64,000 bases of DNA from Syntrophobacterales bacterium (GTDB lineage: Bacteria > Desulfobacterota > Syntrophobacteria > Syntrophobacterales > Thermodesulforhabdaceae), in contig JAOACS010000025.1 of NCBI GenBank assembly GCA_026417655.1, positions 30,973-94,972 on the forward strand, read 5' to 3'. Shown here piece after piece: positions 54,968 to 63,165 of the stretch; the first letter of the stretch is position 1; every line of letters starts with the position of its first letter. The notes beneath the pieces were generated by a model. That model was not told the origin of the DNA. It was given only the letters and a program-made list of their open reading frames with translations, and made no database searches. Position numbers and translations under genes: made by a program.

Positions 54968-56403
54968 ATAGTCATGGAAGAATGTTTTCCCTTTATACGT
55001 TTTTGTAATGATTGATAGGCCTGTCCCCATAATTCGGGGATGTTTGTCACATCCTGGGGGTACCGAGACATCCCAGAGTAGAACTCGATTTGACAGCCAA
55101 ATTCTTTTCCGAGAGAAAGTTTATGAAGAAAATACTCGCACTTTTTTATGTCAAATTGGGTTGCCTGCTCTAGCAGGATGCCAAGGCGGTTTTCTCCAAG
55201 CTGTCCGATCACTACACCTTCACTGAGGATCTCTTTTTGAAGAGCCATTACAATCCTATGGTTAATAAGGGCTACTGCTGAAGGAAGAGCTATACTACAA
55301 ATTTCAAGATACGGTTCCCACTGAATTATGATGAGAGCTATGTTTCGATTGTTTTCCATTGCATAGGAGAAACAGGATCGAACATGTTCCTCAAAGGCTC
55401 TAATATGGAGAAGACCTGTAAAACAGTCATGCCTTAGAAGATGTTCACACTCTTTGTGGAGGATGACTCGATCGGCAGCAACAAGAAAATGCCTAAAGAC
55501 TCTATCAACCCCATAAACTCTATCCGACTCCCAGAACTTACCGTCCTTGGAAAGGAAAGCTAGCACCCACTCATCTCCGGAAGTAGCACCATATAGCCCA
55601 AGGAAAGATCCTTCTCTAGGTAGGGGTTCCCCTGGAAAGAGAAGGAAATGATCAAGCCCCCTTTTTCCCCTAATTCTTGAGACGGTAGTGAGCCGTTTCC
55701 TAGAAAATACAGAATCTACAAGACCACCAGAGAATTTCTTTTTGCTTTTAGGTAAAGTAATGTTTGGAAAGGAAGACCTAATTTGTGTCTCACCCGTTAT
55801 TATATTCCGATTTATAAGAAGGGCCCAATCTGCATTGATAAATTTGAGGAGCTTTCCGAGAAATTGTTCCAGGGAAGTTGAATCCATTAGATCCGGTGAT
55901 TCGATGATTCTATCGGTTTCATAAAAGAATGTGAGCATATCTACGTAGTCATCGTGGAGGAAAATCTTTTCAAGATGCCCTATAAGTCGCCTAATAAGGT
56001 CTGCCGCATCCTGTATTAAACAAATCTCTTTTCTTCCGAAGTTCCACTTTTGTTTAGTATCAGCGTAAAGGAATCCCTCTCCTACTCCAATGGGCGTTAT
56101 ACAGATAGCCTTGATCATGTCCTCCTGATTGGGAGAATAAAATGGCACAAGGTTGTATATGCCTCTACCCGTGAGGTTTCCAAACTCCATAAGTTTACCT
56201 TGTTGACGCACCTGGGCAAATATTCCACATTGATCTAGGGGAATTACAGCATTTCGGCGAAACTGGTCGCTTAGTGAATGGGAGGCGATACAGGTTAATA
56301 CTCCCTTTCTTTCACTACAGTCTATGTAAGCGACCGTGTGAGCTTCTAGCGCATTGGCGAGAAAACAAACAGTTTTTTGAAGAACTTCTAGGTCTTCAAC
56401 CAT
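54910..56403 (-). CDS. GAF-like protein with degenerate GGDEF domain
   Basis: 497 residues. N-terminal GAF-like sensor (about 1-150, VEDLEVLQKTVCFLANALEAHTVAYID), a middle region (150-320), and a C-terminal domain aligned to GGDEF (HDCFTGLLHIRAFEEHVRSC; IGQLGENRLGILLEQA) in which the signature GGDEF is replaced by LGENR-type residues. It therefore should not make c-di-GMP but may bind nucleotides or act as a regulator. Its 3' end overlaps the radical SAM gene by 58 bp in the opposite direction. Start: ATG at 56403. Confidence 0.72.
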   Translation of the reverse strand: MVEDLEVLQKTVCFLANALEAHTVAYIDCSERKGVLTCIASHSLSDQFRRNAVIPLDQCGIFAQVRQQGKLMEFGNLTGRGIYNLVPFYSPNQEDMIKAICITPIGVGEGFLYADTKQKWNFGRKEICLIQDAADLIRRLIGHLEKIFLHDDYVDMLTFFYETDRIIESPDLMDSTSLEQFLGKLLKFINADWALLINRNIITGETQIRSSFPNITLPKSKKKFSGGLVDSVFSRKRLTTVSRIRGKRGLDHFLLFPGEPLPREGSFLGLYGATSGDEWVLAFLSKDGKFWESDRVYGVDRVFRHFLVAADRVILHKECEHLLRHDCFTGLLHIRAFEEHVRSCFSYAMENNRNIALIIIQWEPYLEICSIALPSAVALINHRIVMALQKEILSEGVVIGQLGENRLGILLEQATQFDIKKCEYFLHKLSLGKEFGCQIEFYSGMSRYPQDVTNIPELWGQAYQSLQKRIKGKHSSMTIYDESAIDVLIRADRTLRV

Positions 56404-56466
56404 ATTTCTCGCCCCTTTTGGGTTTTTGGGTTGTTTTTTATATTATTGGTTAGATACGTAGAGCTT

Positions 56467-56499
56467 CCAATCCAACCACGATATAATGCAAAGGATTGG
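56467..56499. promoter_or_regulatory. Inverted repeat around a -10-like TATAAT upstream of mutL
   Basis: CCAATCC (56467-56473) and GGATTGG (56493-56499) form a perfect 7-bp inverted repeat with TATAAT (56482-56487) in between. It could be an operator over the mutL promoter or an RNA hairpin. Confidence 0.3.
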
Positions 56500-56566
56500 G
56501 ATATGCAACAAGTTTTCGGCAGTAGTGCTCAAAAAAATGACATTATTAAGGGAGAGAGTAACATAA

Positions 56567-58282
56567 ATGGGAAAGATTCGAATATTGCCTGATGATATAT
56601 GTCACCACATAGCGGCGGGAGAGGTTGTAGAAAGGCCGGCTGCTGTTGTTAAAGAATTGATCGAAAATAGCCTAGATGCTGGAAGTTCCCATATAACTGT
56701 AGCCTTCGAAAGGGGTGGTGTGAAACTTATTCAGGTGATAGACGATGGTGAGGGAATGGATAGAGAGGACGCTCTCCTTGCTTTGGAGCGCCACGCAACG
56801 AGTAAAATTAGAAGTGTAGAGGACTTACATAATATAAAATCCTTTGGTTTCAGAGGGGAAGCTTTAGCTAGTATTTCGGCAGTGAGCCGTTTTGAGCTTA
56901 TAACAAAAAGGGCGACTGAAGAAATAGGAACGAGAGTCCTCGTTGAAGGGGGAGTGTTAAAGTCTGTTGAACCGTTAGGCTGTCCTGTAGGATGTGCCGT
57001 AACGGTGCGAGATCTATTCTTTAACGTTGCGGCAAGAAGGAAATTTCTAAAGTCAGAAAATACTGAACGTCAGCATATTCTCGATCAGATTAGACGATTG
57101 GCTCTTGTTAGCCACCATGTCCATTTTGAACTATACGAGAATAAGAAACGTCTTTGGAATTATCCCAAGACGGAAGATCCCCAGGAACGTATACTCCAAT
57201 TGTTTGAGCTTAGACCCTCTCAGAGGCTTACTGTTTTCAATCTCCAAAGAAATGGCGTATCCATTAGAGGCTATCTAGGAGATCCCTCCATGGGACGCCC
57301 AACAACTTCTTCTACATTTCTTTTTGTAAACGGTAGACCCTTTCGAGATGCTCTTATTCAGAAGACGCTTCGCGATGCCTGCCGATCATTTGTCCCTGAA
57401 GGATTTTTTCCCTTTGTGGTTTTATTTCTTCAAATGGATCCAGGGGATATAGATGTAAATGTTCATCCCACAAAGCAGGAAGTAAGATTTCGTAATCTAG
57501 GTTTGCTTCTTTCGCTCATCAAAGAGGCTATTTTGGAGGGGCGGCTTCAAATGGAGAGTTGGTCTCCCTTCACCGATGTATCAATTGATGAACCCCCGAA
57601 AAAAGCTCTATATCTTAAAGAGACTAGCGCTAGATACGAAGGTTCTTCCCCCCAACAAAAACCTCTTCCTATTGAACCCTCCTTTTTTGAATGTAGAAGA
57701 TCTCAAGTAGCACTTAATCTACCTGTTTCCGTCCTTGGGGTTTTGGACAATACCTACATAGTTTGTTCAACCTCCGAGGGTTTGGTTCTTGTTGATTTTC
57801 ATGCTGCCCATGAACGCATTCTTTACAACCGTTTGATCTCCACCTCTTTGCCCCTCCCGTCTCAAGAGCTTACCATGCCTCTACTTCTTCCGATGTCTTC
57901 AGAAGAGATTTCTACCGTTGAAAAAAACCGCTCTAACCTTCTTATGCTTGGCTATGATGTAGAGCCTTTTGGCAAAGACACTCTAGCCATTCGGGCCATT
58001 CCTGCCATCGGGACAGAAATTCGACACAAGGAGGTTTTGGGAGAGATCATAAGAAAGGGGCTTGGTGATGAATCGGAGGGAAGACTTCTTGAGGAATTTG
58101 CTAGTGCTATAGCTTGCCATGGGGCATTGAGGGCAGGGATGTTTATAAATGACGAAACTATTTGTTGGTTATTAGATAAGATTTTAAAGGAGCCCGACCT
58201 TTTTACCTGCCCTCACGGAAGACCCGTATGGATAACTATTTCTCTTAAGGAAATTTATAAACGTTTTGGTAGAGGTTCATGA
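56567..58282 (+). CDS. mutL: DNA mismatch repair protein MutL
   Basis: 571 residues. N-terminal GHKL ATPase motifs VVKELIENSLDAG, IQVIDDGEGMD and GFRGEALASI. The C-terminal dimerisation domain carries the endonuclease-type regions: DFHAAHERILYN in place of DQHA-x2-E-x4-E, ACHGALRAGM and CPHGRPVWI. The second glutamate and the Gln are changed, so nicking activity is uncertain. It links MutS recognition to excision; mutS is not in the window. Start: ATG behind AGGGAGAGAG. Overlaps miaA by 4 bp. Confidence 0.95.
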   Translation: MGKIRILPDDICHHIAAGEVVERPAAVVKELIENSLDAGSSHITVAFERGGVKLIQVIDDGEGMDREDALLALERHATSKIRSVEDLHNIKSFGFRGEALASISAVSRFELITKRATEEIGTRVLVEGGVLKSVEPLGCPVGCAVTVRDLFFNVAARRKFLKSENTERQHILDQIRRLALVSHHVHFELYENKKRLWNYPKTEDPQERILQLFELRPSQRLTVFNLQRNGVSIRGYLGDPSMGRPTTSSTFLFVNGRPFRDALIQKTLRDACRSFVPEGFFPFVVLFLQMDPGDIDVNVHPTKQEVRFRNLGLLLSLIKEAILEGRLQMESWSPFTDVSIDEPPKKALYLKETSARYEGSSPQQKPLPIEPSFFECRRSQVALNLPVSVLGVLDNTYIVCSTSEGLVLVDFHAAHERILYNRLISTSLPLPSQELTMPLLLPMSSEEISTVEKNRSNLLMLGYDVEPFGKDTLAIRAIPAIGTEIRHKEVLGEIIRKGLGDESEGRLLEEFASAIACHGALRAGMFINDETICWLLDKILKEPDLFTCPHGRPVWITISLKEIYKRFGRGS

Positions 58283-59220
58283 GAGATTCGAAGAAGAGAC
58301 CCTTAATTGTTGTTCTTTCAGGTCCTACGGCCGTAGGTAAGACCGAAATAGCCCTTAAATTAGCAAAAGACTTCGGTATGGAAATTGTAAACGCCGACTC
58401 TATGCAGGTCTACCGCCTTTTAGATATAGGAACTGCTAAACCCACTGTTGAGGAACGTTCTTTGGTGGTCCATCATTTGATCGATATAGTAAATCCCGAT
58501 GAACCCTTCGATGCAGGCACATATCAGGAAAGGGCCGACGAGGTAATAGGACACCTGTGGAGCAGTGGTATTATTCCGCTGATTGTTGGAGGGACTGGGC
58601 TCTACATTAGGGCTCTTACCAGGGGCCTCTGCAAGACACCGGAGAATGATCTATCTAAAAAGGAAGCAATCCGGCATGAGTTAAAAAGGAGACTCCGGGA
58701 AGAAGGAAGAGAAAAACTTTACGAGGAACTTAAAAGATTAGATCCTGAACTCGCTCTAACACTTCACCCTTCAGATTCTCAACGTATAATGCGGGGGCTT
58801 GAAATATTTATGCTTACCGGGATTCCTCTTTCACTCTTTCAGAAAGAACATCGGTTTTCCGAAGAGCGGTATTCTGCTATAAAAATCTTTATCTATCGAG
58901 ATAAGGAGGAGCTTATTAGAAGAATCAACCAAAGAGTGTTTAACATGATTGAATTGGGACTGTGTGAGGAGGTTAAAAATATTCTCGAACTTGGTTACTC
59001 GCCTTACCTGAAACCTCTCCAGTCGATTGGATACCGACAGATTATTTCCCATCTTGAGGGTCGAATAGGTTTGGATGAGGCTATAAGGGAGATTCAGAGG
59101 GAAACAAGACATTATGCCAAGAGGCAGTTTACGTGGTTTAGAAAGGAACCTGGCTTTCGGTGGTTTTTTGCTAGCGAAGAGGACAAACTGTGGAGATTTG
59201 TCGAAGAAGCTATAAAATGA
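58279..59220 (+). CDS. miaA: tRNA dimethylallyltransferase MiaA
   Basis: 313 residues, standard length. P-loop LSGPTAVGKTEIALKLA, NADSMQVYRLLDIGTAKP, GGTGLYIRALTRGL, and the C-terminal RQFTWFRKEPGF. It prenylates A37 of tRNAs reading UNN codons. Cotranscribed with mutL (ATGA overlap), as in many bacteria. Confidence 0.97.
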   Translation: MRDSKKRPLIVVLSGPTAVGKTEIALKLAKDFGMEIVNADSMQVYRLLDIGTAKPTVEERSLVVHHLIDIVNPDEPFDAGTYQERADEVIGHLWSSGIIPLIVGGTGLYIRALTRGLCKTPENDLSKKEAIRHELKRRLREEGREKLYEELKRLDPELALTLHPSDSQRIMRGLEIFMLTGIPLSLFQKEHRFSEERYSAIKIFIYRDKEELIRRINQRVFNMIELGLCEEVKNILELGYSPYLKPLQSIGYRQIISHLEGRIGLDEAIREIQRETRHYAKRQFTWFRKEPGFRWFFASEEDKLWRFVEEAIK

Positions 59221-59265
59221 CCTCCTTAGGGGCTTATGGAGTGGGAATTTTTTTGGATTTTTTTC

Positions 59266-59294
59266 TTGACTTGTTTTTTGTCATAATGTATTGA
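59266..59294 (+). promoter_or_regulatory. Candidate promoter of the fatty-acid operon
   Basis: TTGACT (59266-59271), 17 bp, TATTGA (59289-59294). The -10 matches only 3 of 6, but it runs directly into the palindromic operator, as expected for a repressed promoter. Confidence 0.4.
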
Positions 59295-59309
59295 ATGAAT
59301 GTTCATTCA
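59292..59309. promoter_or_regulatory. FadR-type palindromic operator
   Basis: TGAATGAATGTTCATTCA is a near-perfect palindrome (TGAATGAA, 2 bp, TTCATTCA). It matches the TetR-type FadR operator of Bacillus, TGAATGANTANTCATTCA, with a single central mismatch. It overlaps the -10 of the operon promoter and lies 42 bp before the repressor start, so the repressor should control its own operon and be released by acyl-CoA. Confidence 0.8.
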
Positions 59310-59350
59310 TTAAATAGGCATTCTCTCAAGTCTCTAAAGGGAAGCGACCA

Positions 59351-60043
59351 ATGGGGCATAAAAACTCAAACGGTAAAAGAACTGAAAAATACGAAAAGAT
59401 ACTCGATGCTGCTGTCAAGGTTTTCGCCAAAAAGGGTTTTTATCAGTCTCGAGTCTCGGATATTGCTCGTGAAGCTGGAGTCGCAGATGGTACCATCTAT
59501 ATCTATTTCAAAAACAAGGACGATATCCTTATCTCCATCTTTGAAGAAAAAATGCGAATCGCCATATCCATCTTCCAGCAGGAACTTGCTCAAGGAGAGA
59601 ATGCCCTTTCCAAACTTAGGAGATTTGTCCATGTCCATTTGGATCTTTTTCGGCAAAATCCAGAGTTGGCTGCAGTACTTCAAGTGGAACTTCGGCAAAG
59701 TAGTAGATTTATGAAGGAATACAAGAAGGTAGAGCTAAAGCGATTTTTAGACCTCATTGGAGACATCGTTAAACAGGGTCAGGAGGAAGGATTTTTCAGA
59801 AAAGATCTGCCTGTCAGTCTGGTTAAGCGTTTCGTCTTTGGTGCTCTAGATGAGATCATTTCCACATGGGTTTCGTCAGGGGGAAAGTTTAATCTGATGG
59901 ATTATGCCGATGCTCTTAGTGACCTGTTTATTCGAGGGCTCGGAACAGTCAAAGTCTTAGAGGGGGTAGTAGATTCATCGGGAGAAGGAGGGGTTCCCGA
60001 AAGCGCCTCCTTAGATTTTAAGGAAGGGGGAATGGAACTATGA
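59351..60043 (+). CDS. TetR-family repressor, FadR-like
   Basis: 230 residues. N-terminal TetR HTH (YEKILDAAVKVFAKKGFYQSRVSDIAREAGVADGTIYIYFKNKDDILISIF), followed by a helical ligand domain. The sequence AREAGVADGTIYIYFKNKDD is typical of fatty-acid-responsive TetR regulators. It overlaps the acyl-CoA dehydrogenase by 4 bp. Ligand is inferred to be long-chain acyl-CoA from the operon and the operator. Confidence 0.9.
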   Translation: MGHKNSNGKRTEKYEKILDAAVKVFAKKGFYQSRVSDIAREAGVADGTIYIYFKNKDDILISIFEEKMRIAISIFQQELAQGENALSKLRRFVHVHLDLFRQNPELAAVLQVELRQSSRFMKEYKKVELKRFLDLIGDIVKQGQEEGFFRKDLPVSLVKRFVFGALDEIISTWVSSGGKFNLMDYADALSDLFIRGLGTVKVLEGVVDSSGEGGVPESASLDFKEGGMEL

Positions 60044-61899
60044 AACTCATTGTTGACGAAAGAGATGCCAAGTTTGTGCTTTATGAACAACTAAAGGTTC
60101 AGGATCTTTGTAGGTATCCCAAATACGCCGATTTCTCTCCGGACATGTTCGACATGGCCATCGCAGAGGCGGCAAAACTAGCAGAAAAGGAATTTTATCC
60201 AACCAACAAAATTGGAGATCGTGAAGGCTGTAAGTTTGAAAATGGTCAAGTTAAGGTTCCGGAAGCCTTTCATAGAGCCTATCGTGCCTATGTGGAAGGA
60301 GGCTGGCTTGCTATGCCTGATCCGCCAGAAGTTGGTGGACAGGGATTTCCCTTCGTAGTCTCTAATTGTTGTGTCGAGTTTCTCGCCGCTGCCAACTGGG
60401 CTCTGTTGATGTATCCAGGCCTCACCCACGGAGCCGCCCGACTTCTCTATAAATACGGCACGCCAGAAATCAAAGAGATCTACATGTATAAAATGTTTTC
60501 CGGTGAATGGGGTGGAACAATGTGCCTCACTGAAGCCGGTGCCGGAAGTGATGTCGGAAATCTCAGAACTAAGGCCTATCGTAATCCTGACGGAACCTAT
60601 AGGATCGAAGGTCAGAAGATTTTCATTTCTTCAGGAATGCATGACCTTACTGAAAATATTGTCCACATGGTGCTCGCTCGAGTAGAGGGGGCTCCTCCAG
60701 GAACAAGGGGTATTTCCATCTTTCTCGTTCCTAGACTGCGAGTGGACGAAGGTGGAAATCTTGTGGACAATGATGTCACCTGCGGCGGTATAGAACATAA
60801 AATGGGTATCCACGGCTCCGCAACATGTGTATTGAACTTTGGTGAAAATGGCCGTTGTATTGGATACCTCATGGGCAAAGAAAATGAGGGAATGCGCATA
60901 ATGTTCGATATGATGAATGAGGCTCGCCTTTTTGTAGGCCTCCAGGGACTTGCCCATGCAAGTGCCGCATACCTTCATGCTCTAAAGTATGCCAAAGAGC
61001 GATTCCAGGGTGCTCCTGTTGAGAAGATGAAGGATGCTACCGCTCCTCGTGTTCCCATTATCCAACATCCCGATGTAAGAAGAATGCTTATGTTTATGAA
61101 GAGCGGAAGCGAAGCACTTCGATCCCTCATGTATGTCGCCGCCTATTGTCTCGATCGGGTCGAGGTTGCGGAAAGTGATGAAGAACGTGATCTTTTCCAG
61201 GGATATGTTGATCTCCTCATTCCCATCTGTAAATCCGTTGGGAGTGATCTTGGTTTCCGTATATGTGAGACGGCAATTCAAGTTTACGGCGGTTATGGCT
61301 ATACTTCCGAATATCCAGTTGAACAGTTCTTAAGAGACTGTAAGATCGCTTCCATTTACGAAGGAACAAATGGTATCCAGGCCCTTGATCTCATTGGTCG
61401 AAAGCTTACCTATAAAAATGGTCAACTTGTGAAGAACGCCTTCAAGTTAGCCTCTGAAAAGCTTGCCCAATTTAAGCAAAATTATCGCCTAAGAGAGCTT
61501 ACCCAAATCTACGAGGAAGCTCAAAACATCCTCATTGAGACCACCAAATACATGGGTTTCAAAGGTATGAGTGAGGATTTTTATGTGACAATTCTTAATG
61601 CTAAACCCTATCTTGATCTCTTCGGTGATGTCACTCTTGGGTTCCTCCTTCTTTGGCAGGCAAACATTGCAGATGAGAAGCTCCAAAAGATCTATGCAGA
61701 CCATGGTGCCGTGGATACCCGTTCTCAGCGAAGGCTTCTAGAGGAGAATCGTGAAGCTGCCTTCTACTACGGAAAGATCGCCTCTGCTCGTTACTTCATC
61801 ACTCAGACTCTTACACAGGCTCGAGGTAAAGCTCGGGCGATCATGATAGGAGATACATCTCCTCTTGACATTCCAGAAGCGGGATTTGCCCTGGACTAA
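60040..61899 (+). CDS. Acyl-CoA dehydrogenase (long form)
   Basis: 619 residues, the longer FadE-like type with an extra C-terminal helical domain (about 470-600). FAD-binding MCLTEAGAGSDVG, then YGGYGYTSEYPVEQFLRDC and the catalytic Glu441 in IYEGTNGIQA. It introduces the trans-2 double bond in acyl-CoA; electrons go to an ETF not seen here. Translationally coupled to the repressor. Confidence 0.95.
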   Translation: MKLIVDERDAKFVLYEQLKVQDLCRYPKYADFSPDMFDMAIAEAAKLAEKEFYPTNKIGDREGCKFENGQVKVPEAFHRAYRAYVEGGWLAMPDPPEVGGQGFPFVVSNCCVEFLAAANWALLMYPGLTHGAARLLYKYGTPEIKEIYMYKMFSGEWGGTMCLTEAGAGSDVGNLRTKAYRNPDGTYRIEGQKIFISSGMHDLTENIVHMVLARVEGAPPGTRGISIFLVPRLRVDEGGNLVDNDVTCGGIEHKMGIHGSATCVLNFGENGRCIGYLMGKENEGMRIMFDMMNEARLFVGLQGLAHASAAYLHALKYAKERFQGAPVEKMKDATAPRVPIIQHPDVRRMLMFMKSGSEALRSLMYVAAYCLDRVEVAESDEERDLFQGYVDLLIPICKSVGSDLGFRICETAIQVYGGYGYTSEYPVEQFLRDCKIASIYEGTNGIQALDLIGRKLTYKNGQLVKNAFKLASEKLAQFKQNYRLRELTQIYEEAQNILIETTKYMGFKGMSEDFYVTILNAKPYLDLFGDVTLGFLLLWQANIADEKLQKIYADHGAVDTRSQRRLLEENREAAFYYGKIASARYFITQTLTQARGKARAIMIGDTSPLDIPEAGFALD

Positions 61900-61940
61900 G
61901 GAGTTAAGACATTTGGTCATTGAAGAAGGAGGATAAAAGT

Positions 61941-63128
61941 ATGAAGGCAAGAGATGTGGTGCTTGTTGATGGAATCAGAACAGCCTTTGGTAGGGCCGGA
62001 GAGAAGGGATTTTTCTGGTATACAAGAGCCGATGACATGGTAGTAAAGGTCATTAGGGAACTTCTTCGGAGAAATCCTCAGGTTAAACCTGAGATGATTG
62101 AAGAAAATGTTTGGGGTGCAACCACTCAGGAAAAGGATCAGGGGCTTACTCTTGGAAGAACCTCGGCTATTTTAGCTGGGCTTCCTGTGGATTGCTCTGG
62201 CTTTTCTGTGGATCGCATGTGTGCCGGTGGTATGACTGCGGTAACCTGTGCCGCCTCTGAGATAGCTCTTGGAGCCTGCGATATTGCAATCGCTGGCGGG
62301 GTGGAGCATATGGGGCATCATCCCATGGGTGCAACGGCGGATCCTAATCCTCGCTTTCTTACGGAGAGAATAGTTTCTGAGGATGCCCTTGTAATGGGTA
62401 AAACCGCTGAAAATCTCCACGACGAATTTCCTGAAATTACTAAGGAGATGTCTGACGAATATGCCTATTGGTCTCAAAAGAAGGCGGCAAAGGCCTACGA
62501 AGAGGGGAAAATTCAGAAGACTATTGTTCCTATGACCGTTTATACCAAGGAAGGATGGGTTGTTGCAGACTATGATCAGCAATTGAGACCTGATACTACT
62601 TTGGAAGGTCTTAGAAATCTTAGAACTCCCTTTAGACCCCTTGGTAAAGTAACCCCTGGTAACGCCTCCGGCCTAAATGATGGAGCAGCAGGGGTACTTC
62701 TTATGTCTGCGGAAAAGGCCGAACAACTCGGTATCCAACCTAAAATGCGTCTTGTGGCCTATGCCTATGCTGGAGTTCGCCCTGAGGTTATGGGCCTTGG
62801 CCCCGTTCCGGCTACAAAAAAGGTGCTTGAAAAGGCTGGCCTTACCATAAACGACATAGATATTATTGAGCTCAATGAAGCCTTCGCTGTCCAGTGCCTC
62901 GTTTTTATGAAAGAATTTGGTTTTAAAATGCCAAACGATGAACGTATCAATCCCTGGGGTGGGGCGATCGCCCTTGGTCATCCACTCGCTTCTTCAGGAC
63001 CACGCTTGATGATCCACATGATGCATCTTTTCGAGGAAAATCCTAGTGCCCGTTATGGCCTTACCACCATGTGTGTGGGGCTCGGTCAGGGAGGAGCGGT
63101 TATATGGGAAAACCTTATGAGAAAATAA
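61941..63128 (+). CDS. fadA: Acetyl-CoA C-acyltransferase (thiolase, FadA type)
   Basis: 395 residues from the ATG at 61941 behind AAGGAGG; a TTG at 61920 lies before the ribosome site and is rejected. Thiolase motifs: nucleophile Cys94 in DRMCAGGM, NEAFAVQ, GGAIALGHPLASSG, and TMCVGLGQGG with the second catalytic Cys. It cleaves 3-ketoacyl-CoA with CoA. Downstream of the dehydrogenase by 41 bp and before fadB by 37 bp. Confidence 0.94.
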   Translation: MKARDVVLVDGIRTAFGRAGEKGFFWYTRADDMVVKVIRELLRRNPQVKPEMIEENVWGATTQEKDQGLTLGRTSAILAGLPVDCSGFSVDRMCAGGMTAVTCAASEIALGACDIAIAGGVEHMGHHPMGATADPNPRFLTERIVSEDALVMGKTAENLHDEFPEITKEMSDEYAYWSQKKAAKAYEEGKIQKTIVPMTVYTKEGWVVADYDQQLRPDTTLEGLRNLRTPFRPLGKVTPGNASGLNDGAAGVLLMSAEKAEQLGIQPKMRLVAYAYAGVRPEVMGLGPVPATKKVLEKAGLTINDIDIIELNEAFAVQCLVFMKEFGFKMPNDERINPWGGAIALGHPLASSGPRLMIHMMHLFEENPSARYGLTTMCVGLGQGGAVIWENLMRK

Positions 63129-63165
63129 TTCCTTCGACTCACGCTTAGCAGAAAGGGGGAATATT

